Positions 46,142-55,047 are shown, numbered from the stretch's first letter. The stretch: 64,000 bases of DNA from Leucobacter chinensis (GCF_019049105.1 NZ_JAHQZR010000006.1:186001-250000); one strand, 5' to 3'. The notes: generated from the letters alone by a model not told the origin. Program-made: numbers and translations.

Positions 46142-47743
46142 ATGACGAAAAACACTTCTCAAGATCACCAGTCTCAAGAGCACGATGACGAGTTCGACCA
46201 GGCCGCAGCTCAGGCCGCCAGTGAAACGGCACACGATGACGTGCTCTCACGCGTGCTGAGCCGAGCAAACGGGCCATCAAGCACCGTATTTCGCGACCTC
46301 ACCCAGGCAGAGGCGCTCGACACCGAAGAGCATGATGCCTTCGACGATGACATGCACGCGATTCGCCTCGAGCGCGAGCAGCGAGCCTCGCTCAAACGTG
46401 TTGGCGGGCTTTCGACCCAGCTCGAAGATATTTCAGAGGTTGAATACCGCGAGGTGCAGCTCGAAAACGTCGTGCTCATCGGGGTGTACTCGCAGGGCTC
46501 GTTGGCCGACGCCGAGAACTCGTTGAGGGAGCTCGCGGCACTCGCTGAGACTGCCGGAGCAAACGTGCTCGACGGTGTACTGCAGCGCCGCCCGAACCCC
46601 GACCCCGCAACGTACTTTGGTAAGGGCAAGGCCGCAGAGCTTCGCGACCTCGTCGCCTCGTTGCACGCCGACACCGTTATCGCCGATAGCGAGCTTGCGC
46701 CCAGCCAAAGGCGCGCGCTTGAAGACGTGGTGAAGGTCAAAGTGCTTGACCGAACCGCCGTGATTCTTGACATCTTCAGTCAGCACGCGCAGAGCCGCGA
46801 AGGCAAGGCGCAGGTCGAACTCGCGCAGCTCGAATACCTGCTTCCACGTCTTCGTGGGTGGGGCGAATCAATGTCGCGTCAGGCCGGTGGCCAGGTTGGC
46901 TCAGGAGGCGCGGGCATGGGGTCGAGAGGCCCCGGCGAGACGAAGATGGAGCTCGACCGACGCAAGATTCACACGCGCATGGCGAAGCTCAAACGAGAGA
47001 TCGCGGGCATGGCTCCAGCTCGTGAGACCAAGCGCGCCCAGCGTAAGCGCGGCAAGGTGCCCTCGGTCGCCATCGCTGGCTACACGAATGCTGGCAAGTC
47101 ATCGCTCGTGAACCGCCTGACCGGCGCGACCGAGCTCGTGCAAAACCAGCTGTTTGCGACGCTTGACACGGCGGTGCGCAGCTCAGAGACACCAGACGGG
47201 CGAACCTTCACCTACGCCGACACTGTTGGCTTCGTGCGCAACCTGCCGCACCAACTCGTTGAGGCTTTTCGCTCGACCTTCGAAGAGGTTGGCGATGCCG
47301 ACGTGATCTTGCACGTGGTTGATGCCTCGCACCCCGACCCTGCCGCTCAGCTCGAGACCGTGCGCGATGTGATTGCAGAGGTCGACGCAAACGATATTCC
47401 CGAGATCGTCGTGTTCAACAAGAGTGACATGATCGATGAGACGACGCGTCTTGTGCTGCACGGCCTCGAGCCCAAGGCCGTCTTTGCCTCGGCCAAAACG
47501 GGCGAGGGCATCGACGACATTCGGGTACGCATTGCTGCCGCGCTTCCCGAGCCCAAGCACGACATTGTTGCGGTCATTCCCTACGACCAGGGAGGGCTTG
47601 TCTCTGAGCTGCACGAGCAGCACCGCGTGCTCTCGCTCGAGTACGAGCAGGAGGGCACGAGAACCCACGCGCTCGTCAGCGACCAGATGCTCGCGCGGCT
47701 TGCGCCGTACCTGCGCGACGAGTCAGGCGAGACAGACCGCTAA
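46142..47743 (+). CDS. hflX: GTPase HflX
   Basis: A ribosome-associated GTPase that splits stalled or hibernating ribosomes. 533 residues: an acidic N-terminal extension (about 1-95), the HflX domain with NPDPATYFGKGKA, the glycine-rich GQVGSGGAGMGSRGPGETK, and the G domain with G1 GYTNAGKSS (313-321), G3 DTVGF and G4 NKSD. TAGACT ends 9 nt upstream of the ATG. It follows the conserved miaA-dapF-...-hflX-lexA order. Confidence 0.96.
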   Translation: MTKNTSQDHQSQEHDDEFDQAAAQAASETAHDDVLSRVLSRANGPSSTVFRDLTQAEALDTEEHDAFDDDMHAIRLEREQRASLKRVGGLSTQLEDISEVEYREVQLENVVLIGVYSQGSLADAENSLRELAALAETAGANVLDGVLQRRPNPDPATYFGKGKAAELRDLVASLHADTVIADSELAPSQRRALEDVVKVKVLDRTAVILDIFSQHAQSREGKAQVELAQLEYLLPRLRGWGESMSRQAGGQVGSGGAGMGSRGPGETKMELDRRKIHTRMAKLKREIAGMAPARETKRAQRKRGKVPSVAIAGYTNAGKSSLVNRLTGATELVQNQLFATLDTAVRSSETPDGRTFTYADTVGFVRNLPHQLVEAFRSTFEEVGDADVILHVVDASHPDPAAQLETVRDVIAEVDANDIPEIVVFNKSDMIDETTRLVLHGLEPKAVFASAKTGEGIDDIRVRIAAALPEPKHDIVAVIPYDQGGLVSELHEQHRVLSLEYEQEGTRTHALVSDQMLARLAPYLRDESGETDR

Positions 47744-47773
47744 CTGGTGCTGCCTGGCAGAGAGGTTACGGGT

Positions 47774-47800
47774 GACCCGTCTCGCTAGTCGAGGCGGGTC
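47774..47800. terminator. Bidirectional hairpin between convergent genes
   Basis: An 11-bp stem with one G-T wobble (47774-47784 with 47790-47800, 5-nt loop) covers the stop codon of the minus-strand gene and lies 31 nt after hflX. Confidence 0.6.
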
Positions 47801-48411
47801 AGGTAGAACTCTGGCTCTGCCGGCGTGCCACCAACCTTGCACTTGAACCAGCCGTTACCCATGGCATCGCTCGAGGCTGGGGCCTTGAAGAACCAGGCGT
47901 TGCCTTCGCGCTTCTCGATGGCCTTATGGCTCTGCCAGTCGGGGGTGAGCCCCGGGAAGAGCCGGTCTCCCTCGGCGACGCAGGCGTTTCTCGCCGTTTC
48001 CTGGGTGAAGGTTGCCTCGACGGCCTCGTCGGTGTCTGTACTCGGGGCGTCCGCTCCCTCGCCGTTCTGCTCGCCATCGCCTTCATCGCGCTTGGCGGTA
48101 TCTTCTGGCTCTTCGTTGACGTTTGAAACGTCTTCCTGCGAGGTCTGGCTTGACTCTGTGGGCGCCTGCGCGTCGCCCTCTGGCGCCTGGGCCGTCTTCG
48201 CGCCGAGGTTGGTAATCGCGGCAATGAGGCCGAGGAGAGCCAAAACGATGATGGCGAAGGTGAGGCCATAGGCCCGTCTCTTCTTCGGCGCGACCGGCTG
48301 CTCAGCGGCGGTCGGGAGAGCGCCCTGCGATACCGGGCCGTTTCCGGCCGCCGGGCCTTCGCTCTCTGGTCCCTGACTTGGTTGCGTGTGAGGGTTCATC
48401 GAGTCAGACAT
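47785..48411 (-). CDS. Uncharacterised single-pass membrane protein
   Basis: A 208-residue protein with a proline/glycine-rich N-terminus, a basic stop-transfer KKRR followed by one membrane helix (about 49-70), an acidic low-complexity segment (about 75-135) and a C-terminal domain with two cysteines (NACVAEGDRLFPGLT and WFKCKVGG). The layout is type II, with the C-terminal domain outside. The Cys-x-E theme is shared with the membrane protein at 2348-3247. Function unknown. Confidence 0.72.
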   Translation of the reverse strand: MSDSMNPHTQPSQGPESEGPAAGNGPVSQGALPTAAEQPVAPKKRRAYGLTFAIIVLALLGLIAAITNLGAKTAQAPEGDAQAPTESSQTSQEDVSNVNEEPEDTAKRDEGDGEQNGEGADAPSTDTDEAVEATFTQETARNACVAEGDRLFPGLTPDWQSHKAIEKREGNAWFFKAPASSDAMGNGWFKCKVGGTPAEPEFYLTRLD

Positions 48412-48595
48412 CTTTTCTCCATGGGGTCGCTGTGCATGCGGGCGTAGCAGGGAACCCTGATTCTGGGCCTCGTTACGCTGTAAGCATGCACCTCTAGTGT
48501 ACTGCGGCGGTCGCGGCTAGGCTTAAGGTCCCGGCGCGCTACGAAAGCGGGGAGGGTCTTTGCTTCGGCGCACGGGTAAGCGTGAAGGAGACTGT

Positions 48596-49708
48596 ATGCC
48601 GCACAAGGATATTCCGAGACGCCAAGATATCGAGGCCCTGGCCTCGGCTCGAACGCCTCACTCGGTTTCGATTTACACGCCATCTGGGCCTCTGCCTGAA
48701 GACGCAGAGAAAGCCCGAATTACCCTCAAAAACCAGGTTCGAGATGCCGCAACACAGCTGAAAGAGGCCGGTGCCCCGGCAGGCACTATCGAACACCTCG
48801 AGCGCGTGCTCGACGGGTTCATGAGCGACGCACCGTTCTGGAAGTACCAGGCGCAGTCACTCGCAATATTTATCACACCAGACGATGTTCAGAGCTACCG
48901 TCTACCGAACCGCTTCACCGCGACCGTAGACGTGGCTGATCGGTTTTACATCAAGCCGCTCATGCGCACGATTACTTTTCCACAGTCGGCTTTCGTACTC
49001 GCGATGGCCCAGAACTCGGTACGTCTCATTCGAGTGACGGCTGATCAGCCCGGCGAGGTGCAAGAAGTACCAGACATGCCGACCGACATGGAGTCGTTCT
49101 TGAATCGCGACGTGCCTGAGCGTCAGAAGTTCGATCGTGGCGAGCACGACGACGCGGTGCGGGTGCAGCAGTTTGCCGCAGCGATCAATAAAGCGGTCTA
49201 TCCTGTCGTGCGTGCCACGAAACTGCCGCTCATTCTTGCCTCGGCAGACACCCTTGCAAACGCCTATAAGCGCGCAAATGCCTACGAGTACCTTGCGCCT
49301 GAAATGATCCACGGTAATGTCGAGGGGGTCTCGCCTGACGCGCTCGCCGAGAAAGCGCGGCCAGTGCTCGATGCGCTCTATGCGGCCGAGATTGCAGAGG
49401 TCGTCGACCACTTTAAGGCACGAGAGGGCCAGCTTATGGGGTCGAAAGATCTCGAGACGGTTGCTCTCGGTGCGAGTATGCACGCGATCGATACGCTGCT
49501 CGTCGACTTTGACCAGCGCATTGCGGGAACCCTGGCTGATGACGGTACGGTGACGTATTCAGAAGCCGACGATGCTCAGAACTACGGTGTGGTTGACGAG
49601 ATTTTGCGGCGCGCACTCGTGGTGAACGCGCGCGTGTATGCCGTTCGTGCTGCCGAGATGCCCGATGGGGCGACGGTTGCCGCGACATTCCGGTTTCCGG
49701 TTTCGTAG
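48596..49708 (+). CDS. Bacterial eRF1-like protein (baeRF family)
   Basis: A 370-residue protein whose opening (DIPRRQDIEALASARTPHSVSIY, then ARITLKNQV) resembles the bacterial archaeo-eukaryotic release factor group, probably the type called baeRF11. These proteins share the eRF1/Pelota fold and are proposed to act on stalled ribosomes or in translation stress; experimental roles are scarce. AAGGAG precedes the ATG at 48596. It stands alone between lexA and hflX, bounded by a strong terminator, close to the ribosome-rescue GTPase HflX. Confidence 0.72.
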   Translation: MPHKDIPRRQDIEALASARTPHSVSIYTPSGPLPEDAEKARITLKNQVRDAATQLKEAGAPAGTIEHLERVLDGFMSDAPFWKYQAQSLAIFITPDDVQSYRLPNRFTATVDVADRFYIKPLMRTITFPQSAFVLAMAQNSVRLIRVTADQPGEVQEVPDMPTDMESFLNRDVPERQKFDRGEHDDAVRVQQFAAAINKAVYPVVRATKLPLILASADTLANAYKRANAYEYLAPEMIHGNVEGVSPDALAEKARPVLDALYAAEIAEVVDHFKAREGQLMGSKDLETVALGASMHAIDTLLVDFDQRIAGTLADDGTVTYSEADDAQNYGVVDEILRRALVVNARVYAVRAAEMPDGATVAATFRFPVS

Positions 49709-49760
49709 GGGCGCGTAGCTCCCTCGCATCCCGGTGCTGGCCTTAAACCGCACCAAAGAA

Positions 49761-49797
49761 AACGCCCCGTGGCACACGTTCCGTGCCACGGGGCGTT
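49761..49797. terminator. Bidirectional terminator between baeRF and lexA
   Basis: A perfect 15-bp inverted repeat (49761-49775 with 49783-49797, 7-nt loop), with an A-rich left flank and TTTCTGTT on the right, serves both converging genes. Confidence 0.88.
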
Positions 49798-49813
49798 TCT
49801 GTTGTACAGGGCT

Positions 49814-50479
49814 CTAGAGGGAGCGGAAGACTGCCACGACTTTGCCGAGCACCTCAGCAAAGTCGCCGAGAATGGGTTCAAACGCACTGTTGCGCGGCAA
49901 CAGCCACGTGTGCCCGTCACGTTGGCGAAAGACCTTCACGGTAGCCTCACCGTCGAGCATCGCCGCCACGATGTCGCCGTTCTGTGCGTTATTCTGCTCA
50001 CGCACGACGACGAGGTCGCCGTCACAAATGGCGGCGTCGATCATTGAATCGCCGACAACCTTGAGCATGAAGAGGTTACCGTCACCGACGAGATGCCGGG
50101 GCAGGGGCACAAGGTCATCGACGTGCTGCTCTGCAGTAATGGGAATGCCAGCAGCGATTTGCCCGACGAGGGGAACGAACGCGGTTTCTGCTGGCTGTTG
50201 CTCATCGTGGTTGTGGATCGAATCGTGCACACTCGCGAGTTCGGTCAGGACTTCGAGCGCACGTGGTCGCTTTGGATCGCGGCGAATAAAGCCTGCGAGT
50301 TCGAGCCTGCCGAGTTGATGCGTGACGCTCGAGAGCGAGGCAAGCCCAACCGCATCACCGATCTCGCGCATGCTTGGCGGATACCCCTGAGTTTCGACCT
50401 CCCGTGAGATGAACTCGAGAATGGCGAGCTGTTTTTCTGTCAGCACTTTCTTGGGGTCGCGCTGTGCATCGGTCGCCAT
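49814..50479 (-). CDS. lexA: SOS repressor LexA
   Basis: Represses DNA-damage genes and self-cleaves with RecA*. 221 residues: winged HTH (about 10-70, with [19 protein letters not shown]), the cleavage bond Ala110-Gly111 in GQIAAGIP, catalytic Ser145 ([10 protein letters not shown]) and Lys182 (ATVKVF). ATG 50479 is preferred over the in-frame codon 7 residues upstream because GAGGAG precedes it. LexA-type boxes in the 217-bp divergent region imply autoregulation. Confidence 0.97.
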   Translation of the reverse strand: MATDAQRDPKKVLTEKQLAILEFISREVETQGYPPSMREIGDAVGLASLSSVTHQLGRLELAGFIRRDPKRPRALEVLTELASVHDSIHNHDEQQPAETAFVPLVGQIAAGIPITAEQHVDDLVPLPRHLVGDGNLFMLKVVGDSMIDAAICDGDLVVVREQNNAQNGDIVAAMLDGEATVKVFRQRDGHTWLLPRNSAFEPILGDFAEVLGKVVAVFRSL

Positions 50480-50563
50480 GAGCCTCTCCTCGATCAGCAA
50501 TGTCGGTGGTGTGGTGTTGGGTGTCTCTTAGTAGCTCACCGTAGTTGGTTTCGCGCAGTGCCG

Positions 50564-50577
50564 CAAACATGTGTTCG
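50564..50577 (-). promoter_or_regulatory. LexA box upstream of lexA
   Basis: CAAACATGTGTTCG matches CGAACnnnnGTTCG at 9 of 10 fixed positions, 85 bp upstream of the lexA start codon, in a position to autoregulate lexA. Confidence 0.75.
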
Positions 50578-50646
50578 AGTGTTTGGCAAAAAATATTCGA
50601 ATACAGCTCCAGTGAAGTCTTGCAAAAGTGAAAAATAGAATGTATG

Positions 50647-50681
50647 TTCGAAACAGGTGTTCGAACCCCAGTGGTTTCGAA
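50647..50681 (+). promoter_or_regulatory. Cluster of TTCGAA half-sites upstream of the LysM gene
   Basis: TTCGAA occurs three times, at 50647, 50660 and 50676 (offsets 13 and 16; a canonical LexA box gives 12). The first pair forms a LexA-like box with one extra base in the spacer. Another TTCGAA lies upstream, near 50596. The cluster ends 15 nt before the LysM-protein start. Confidence 0.55.
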
Positions 50682-50696
50682 CGGAAGGAGATAATC

Positions 50697-51071
50697 ATGA
50701 ACGCTACGGTGTACGCGACTGCATCGCACATCGAGACGCAGGCTATTGCGCAGCGCACGACCCTTCGTCTTACCCGCCGCGGGCGACTCGTCTTCTCAGC
50801 GATGGCCGCCAGTGTTGTCGTTGCAGGCATCGCCCTTGGTGCACTGTTTTTTCCTTCGAGTGCACAGGCCTCGATCGAAAACACCGATCCCGTTGCTTTT
50901 GAGTACATTGTTGCTGAACCTGGCGATTCGCTCTGGTCGCTCGCGCAGCGCATCGCCCCGGGGGTTGACACTCGTGACGTTGTCTACGACCTGAAGCGCC
51001 TCAATCAGCTAGAAGGCTCTGACATTGTTGTCGGCCAGGAGATTGCGGTACCGCTGAACTACACCGAGTAG
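50697..51071 (+). CDS. LysM-domain protein divergent from lexA (SOS division inhibitor candidate)
   Basis: A 124-residue protein with a basic cytoplasmic N-terminus (about 1-30), one membrane helix (about 33-53) and an external LysM domain (about 68-120: YIVAEPGDSLWSLAQRIAPG, then GQEIAVPLNY). Divergence from lexA, the LexA-like half-sites and the size match SOS-induced division blockers such as YneA of Bacillus and the LysM protein (ChiZ, Rv2719c) beside lexA in M. tuberculosis. AAGGAG precedes the ATG. It would delay septation after DNA damage (inference by synteny). Confidence 0.8.
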   Translation: MNATVYATASHIETQAIAQRTTLRLTRRGRLVFSAMAASVVVAGIALGALFFPSSAQASIENTDPVAFEYIVAEPGDSLWSLAQRIAPGVDTRDVVYDLKRLNQLEGSDIVVGQEIAVPLNYTE

Positions 51072-51178
51072 TGCGAGCGGGCCTTGGCAGGCTGGGCCTC
51101 CTTCTCTCCAGGCGTGCTCTGTTCTCACGGCGATGTGGGGCAGAAACCCCGAAGCAACACTCTGAGGCAGGCACTCTG

Positions 51179-51184
51179 TAGAAT
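51179..51184 (+). promoter_or_regulatory. Leaderless -10 box for hisB
   Basis: TAGAAT ends 7 nt before the ATG at 51192; the in-frame ATG at 51183 lies inside the hexamer and is therefore unlikely. Confidence 0.55.
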
Positions 51185-51191
51185 GACAGCT

Positions 51192-51800
51192 ATGAGTGCA
51201 ACCCCACGCGTCGCAACGCTCACGCGCGAAACGAGCGAATCACAGATTTCCATCACCGTAAACCTCGACGGCACTGGCCGCTCCGAGATTGAGACGGCCG
51301 TTCCTTTCTTTGATCATATGCTCACCGCATTTGCGAAGCACTCGCTCACCGACCTCACGGTAAAGGCGCACGGCGACGTGCACATCGACATTCACCACAC
51401 GGTCGAAGACACGGGCATTCTGCTCGGTCAGGCCATTCTCGAAGCGCTCGGCGACAAGGCAGGAATCTCTCGCTACGGTGATGCGCTCGTTCCGCTTGAT
51501 GAGTCACTCGCGCAGGCTGCTGTCGATATCTCTGGCCGGCCATACCTCGTGCACTCGGGGGAGCCAGAGGGGTTCGAGTTTCACCTCATTGGCGGCCACT
51601 ACACCGGGTCAATGGTGCGGCACTTCTTCGAAGCTCTCGTGCTGAACGCGCGCCTCACAGCGCACATTACCCTCGTCGCAGGGCGCGATCCGCACCACAT
51701 TGCAGAGGCCGAGTTCAAAGCATTCGCACGCGCGTTCCGCGTGGCAAAGTCACTCGACCCGCTCGTTGAGGGGATTCCCTCAACCAAGGGCAAGCTCTAA
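51192..51800 (+). CDS. hisB: Imidazoleglycerol-phosphate dehydratase
   Basis: Dehydrates imidazole glycerol phosphate in histidine synthesis. The 202-residue monofunctional enzyme has the metal motifs [24 protein letters not shown] and a C-terminal [14 protein letters not shown]. It has its own leaderless promoter, and hisD/hisC, which usually precede it, are absent. priA follows after 28 bp, where most actinobacteria have hisH in between. Confidence 0.96.
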   Translation: MSATPRVATLTRETSESQISITVNLDGTGRSEIETAVPFFDHMLTAFAKHSLTDLTVKAHGDVHIDIHHTVEDTGILLGQAILEALGDKAGISRYGDALVPLDESLAQAAVDISGRPYLVHSGEPEGFEFHLIGGHYTGSMVRHFFEALVLNARLTAHITLVAGRDPHHIAEAEFKAFARAFRVAKSLDPLVEGIPSTKGKL

Positions 51801-51828
51801 GCCAATAACCTCAGCACGAAGGAACACT

Positions 51829-52563
51829 GTGACACAGGCAAAGCTCGAACTTCTTCCGGCCATCGACATTGTGAACGGCAAAGCCGTCATGCTGCACCAG
51901 GGCGTTGCAGGAACCGAGACCGACTACGGGAGCCCGCTCGACGCGGTAACCGAGTGGGTGAAGCGCGGGGCAGAATGGGTGCACATTGTTGACCTTGATC
52001 GTGCCTTCGGGCGCGGGTCGAACACCGAACTCATTCGCGAGGTCATCGACCGCACAGGCGAGGTAAAGGTTGAACTCTCGGGCGGCATTCGCGACACGAA
52101 GAGCCTCGAGGCTATCCTTGACATCGGCCCAACGCGCGTGAATATTGGCACCGCGGCTCTTGAAAACCCCGAGTGGACCGCCGAGATTATTGCCGAGTAT
52201 GGCGACAAGATCGCCGTGAGTCTCGACGTGCGAGGCGAAACGCTCGCGGGCCGTGGCTGGACTAAAGACGGCGGTAATATTTGGCAGGTGCTCGACCGGC
52301 TCGAAGCGGTGAACTGCCCGCGCTACGTCGTGACCGATGTGACGCAAGACGGTACACTCCAGGGCCCCAACGTCGAACTGCTGGCTGAGATCTGCAAACG
52401 CACCGAGAAACCAGTCGTTGCCTCAGGCGGCATTGCCACACTGGCCGACCTCGAAGCTCTGCGGGGGCTTGTCGCTTCAGGGCTCGAGGGAGCGATCGTT
52501 GGAACGGCGCTCTATGACGGGCAGTTCACGCTTGAAGAAGCGCTCACCGTTGCAGGCCGCTAG
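51829..52563 (+). CDS. priA: Phosphoribosyl isomerase PriA (HisA, possibly TrpF)
   Basis: A TIM-barrel isomerase of histidine synthesis that in actinobacteria often also does the TrpF step of tryptophan synthesis. 244 residues, with [13 protein letters not shown] near the N-terminus, VELSGGIRD, and [16 protein letters not shown] near the C-terminal phosphate site. The GTG at 51829 follows GAAGGA. Dual function cannot be read directly and is inferred from the lineage. Confidence 0.93.
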   Translation: MTQAKLELLPAIDIVNGKAVMLHQGVAGTETDYGSPLDAVTEWVKRGAEWVHIVDLDRAFGRGSNTELIREVIDRTGEVKVELSGGIRDTKSLEAILDIGPTRVNIGTAALENPEWTAEIIAEYGDKIAVSLDVRGETLAGRGWTKDGGNIWQVLDRLEAVNCPRYVVTDVTQDGTLQGPNVELLAEICKRTEKPVVASGGIATLADLEALRGLVASGLEGAIVGTALYDGQFTLEEALTVAGR

Positions 52564-52595
52564 GGCGCATAGAAAGGCGTACAGAGAGCAGTAGC

Positions 52596-53489
52596 ATGGC
52601 GATCAAAAAGCTCCCCTCAACGGGCGATATGCCGAGGTCAACCGGTGTTCCCGAGAGTCTCGTTCCGGGAGGTGCTCACGACTCGGCGGGGTTCACGTGG
52701 GAAGGACGAACGTTCGATCACCACGGAACCGCATTTGCCGATGACACTGGTGAAACCCCTGAGGCAGTGAGCAACGCGATTACCGCGGTGCGCGACTGCG
52801 TTGCAAAGCTTACCGAAGAAGTCGATGCTGAGAAGCAGGCCGCCCTCCTCAATGAGCTTGCAGAAGCCCAGGCCAACGTTGTTGCCGTTTGCTCGGGCGA
52901 ACGCTTCCTCATCCCGCTCATAACCGAGGCGGGTGATTTCGGCCTGACGCCCGAGGGCAAGGTTGTCGAAAAGTCGCAGGAACTTTCCATCGTGACGGTG
53001 AAAGCCCCTGACGGCCGCGGGGCTATGCCGGTCTTCACCTCGGTTGCCGCGATGCAGGCGTGGAACGCCGAGAGCCGACCCATTCCCGTTCCCGGAGCTC
53101 AGGTTGCCCTTGCCGCCGCACAAGAAGAAACCGACCTCGTCATCATCGACCCGGGCCAGGAAGCGACTGAGTTCGCCGTCAGGCGACCGTTGCTTGAGGC
53201 CTTTGCCCTCGGCACAACCGTGCTGCCCTCGTGGGCAGACCCTGAGGTGCAAGAAGCGTTTGCTGCGTCGGTCTCTGACGAGCCTCACGTTCGCCACGTT
53301 GTGCTCGCGCCCGGTGACCCAGCTGGCCGTTTGCGGGGGCCAGAAACATCGGTCGGGCTCGTGCTTGAGCCAGGTCTTGATCAGCAGACACTACAGCAGT
53401 TGCTCGGCAGGCTGCAGCAGCGTTGGGCAGCGAACGAACGCATCGCTCGTTCGGTTGACGCGCTCGGGGTGAAACTGCACAGCGCTTAG
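52596..53489 (+). CDS. SseB-family protein
   Basis: A 297-residue protein with an SseB-type N-terminal domain (about 85-215: GERFLIPLITEAG, then LPVFTSVAAMQAW-like MPVFTSVAAMQAWN). It follows priA in many actinobacteria. AGAAAGGCG lies upstream of the ATG, and the gap to priA is 32 bp, so co-transcription is likely. The C-terminal half is rich in Glu, Leu and Gln. Function unknown. Confidence 0.85.
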   Translation: MAIKKLPSTGDMPRSTGVPESLVPGGAHDSAGFTWEGRTFDHHGTAFADDTGETPEAVSNAITAVRDCVAKLTEEVDAEKQAALLNELAEAQANVVAVCSGERFLIPLITEAGDFGLTPEGKVVEKSQELSIVTVKAPDGRGAMPVFTSVAAMQAWNAESRPIPVPGAQVALAAAQEETDLVIIDPGQEATEFAVRRPLLEAFALGTTVLPSWADPEVQEAFAASVSDEPHVRHVVLAPGDPAGRLRGPETSVGLVLEPGLDQQTLQQLLGRLQQRWAANERIARSVDALGVKLHSA

Positions 53490-53569
53490 TCCCCGCGTTT
53501 GGCACAGATCGTCGGGCTCTGCGCGACGAGGATCGTGTGCCGAGTGGCGAGAGGGTATGTCCTGTGCCG

Positions 53570-53899
53570 TTACCCGAAAAACGCGAGCAGCGTCACGTAG
53601 CACGCGGTGCCGACGAGCACGCTCCACATGGTCTTACGTTTCGTCAGGTAGTGCACGGCGATGGTGACCGCGAGACTCGCGACCGTGATCCACCACGTTG
53701 CCGGGCGGGCCGTGAGCTCACCGAAAAAGGTGACCGCGGCGAGAATGAGCATGATGCCAACGGGCATCCACTGCCCAAGCTTTTTCACGAAGGTCGCTTT
53801 GCGAAGCTTCGAGAGAATCGCGAAGGGGAGGGCTCTCAAGAGAACCGTGATGCCTCCGGCGATCGCGATCGCCACGATGAAATAGACCGTTTGCGTCAC
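53570..53899 (-). CDS. azlD: Branched-chain amino-acid exporter small subunit
   Basis: A 109-residue protein with four hydrophobic helices, of the AzlD/BrnE family. It partners with AzlC (BrnF) to export branched-chain amino acids or analogues. ATGA overlap with azlC supports coupled translation. The motif GGITVLLRALPFAILSKLR is typical of the first helices. Confidence 0.9.
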   Translation of the reverse strand: MTQTVYFIVAIAIAGGITVLLRALPFAILSKLRKATFVKKLGQWMPVGIMLILAAVTFFGELTARPATWWITVASLAVTIAVHYLTKRKTMWSVLVGTACYVTLLAFFG

Positions 53900-54645
53900 T
53901 GGGTGCTCCCATCGTTCGGAGCATCTTCGTCGCTCACCCTCGGCAGGCCACCGCGGCGTAACAAGAGGTAGCGCGCGGTAAGCAAGACGAAGAAGACCGA
54001 GAGTGCAACGATCATTGCGCTATCGGGTGTTGCGACGAGAGCAAAGGCGACCGAGACGCCCGCGAGCAAAGTTGAGGTGAGCTCGCGTTTGCCGCGAAAG
54101 GCGTCGAGCGTCATGACGGTGAAGAGCGCTACGAGGGCAAATTCGAAGCCTTCGAGCGTTTGGGGCAGGGCGCTCGCGAGCCACACGCCAAGCAGCGATC
54201 CGCCAACCCAGTAGCTATGGCAGGCGATCTGCATCGAGAGTAGTCGCGGGCCCGAGTTCTGTGAGGCGGGCACCATGACCGCCGTCGCGTACGCTTCGTC
54301 AATCATGGCGTACACCGAGTAGGCGCGGCCGATGCCCGGTCTCGTGAGATGCACGGGAAAGGAGAAGGCGTAGAAGACGTGCCGAAAGTTCACGGCGAAA
54401 ACAGTCACGGCGATCGTCGCGAGTGAGGCTCCTGCTGCCAGGAGGCCGACCATGAGAAACTCGACCGAACCGGCAAAGATGCCGATCGAGAGTGCGGGGG
54501 CGACCCACCAGGGCAACGCCGACTGTATGACGAGAAAACCGAGGCCGATGCCGAGCGGGAGGATGCCGAGACCGACCGAGAGGGAATCACGAAGACCCGC
54601 CCTGATCTGTTCAGGGCGGGTCTCGGGAGCATCGGAGAGTGACAA
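53896..54645 (-). CDS. azlC: Branched-chain amino-acid exporter large subunit
   Basis: A 249-residue AzlC/BrnF-family permease with about seven helices; the segment FAGSVEFLMVGLLAAGAS and MIDEAYA are family hallmarks. It starts 6 bp after the DUF1844 stop on the same strand and overlaps azlD. A perfect 13-bp inverted repeat lies inside its first codons (54593-54623). Confidence 0.92.
   Translation of the reverse strand: MSLSDAPETRPEQIRAGLRDSLSVGLGILPLGIGLGFLVIQSALPWWVAPALSIGIFAGSVEFLMVGLLAAGASLATIAVTVFAVNFRHVFYAFSFPVHLTRPGIGRAYSVYAMIDEAYATAVMVPASQNSGPRLLSMQIACHSYWVGGSLLGVWLASALPQTLEGFEFALVALFTVMTLDAFRGKRELTSTLLAGVSVAFALVATPDSAMIVALSVFFVLLTARYLLLRRGGLPRVSDEDAPNDGSTQ
54593..54623 (-). terminator. 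Hairpin inside the 5' end of azlC
   Basis: A perfect 13-bp stem (54593-54605 with 54611-54623, 5-nt loop) lies within azlC codons about 8-18 and 29 nt after the DUF1844 stop. It has the shape of a terminator for the DUF1844 transcript but lies within the next coding region; only a weak TCTT follows. Confidence 0.5.
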
Positions 54646-54651
54646 GACGGG

Positions 54652-55035
54652 TTAGGAGACCGGGCCGGTCCACTTCTCGCCGGGGCCCTGGCCAACGGCG
54701 TCGGGAATGGGTGAGGCCTCGCGGAAGGCCAGCTGAACCGAGCGCAGGCCATCGCGCAGGCTGCGCGCGTGCGAGTCGCTGATCTCGGGGGCGGCCGCGG
54801 TGATGAGCCCGGCGAGCGAGGTGATGAGCTTGCGTGCTTCGGCAAGGTCAGTCTGGTTCTCCGGGTCGTCTGCGAGGCCGCACTTGACCGCGGCGGCGCT
54901 CAGCAGGTGAACCGCGGCGGTCGTGATGACCTCGACGGCGGCAACGTCGGCAATATCGCGGGTGGCGTCGGCCACCGTCTCTTCGTATGAATCCTGATCT
55001 ACCGTCGTGGAATCGGGAACCTGCTGATCGCTCAT
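54652..55035 (-). CDS. DUF1844 family protein
   Basis: A 127-residue protein matching DUF1844, which neighbours infC in actinobacteria. The core is helical: DVAAVEVITTAAVHLLSAAAVKCGL, then LAEARKLITSLAGLI. ATG 55035 (MSDQQVPDS) is preferred because upstream residues run across the infC promoter. Function unknown. Divergent from infC-rpmI-rplT. Confidence 0.88.
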   Translation of the reverse strand: MSDQQVPDSTTVDQDSYEETVADATRDIADVAAVEVITTAAVHLLSAAAVKCGLADDPENQTDLAEARKLITSLAGLITAAAPEISDSHARSLRDGLRSVQLAFREASPIPDAVGQGPGEKWTGPVS

Positions 55036-55047
55036 AACTTCCTTTGG

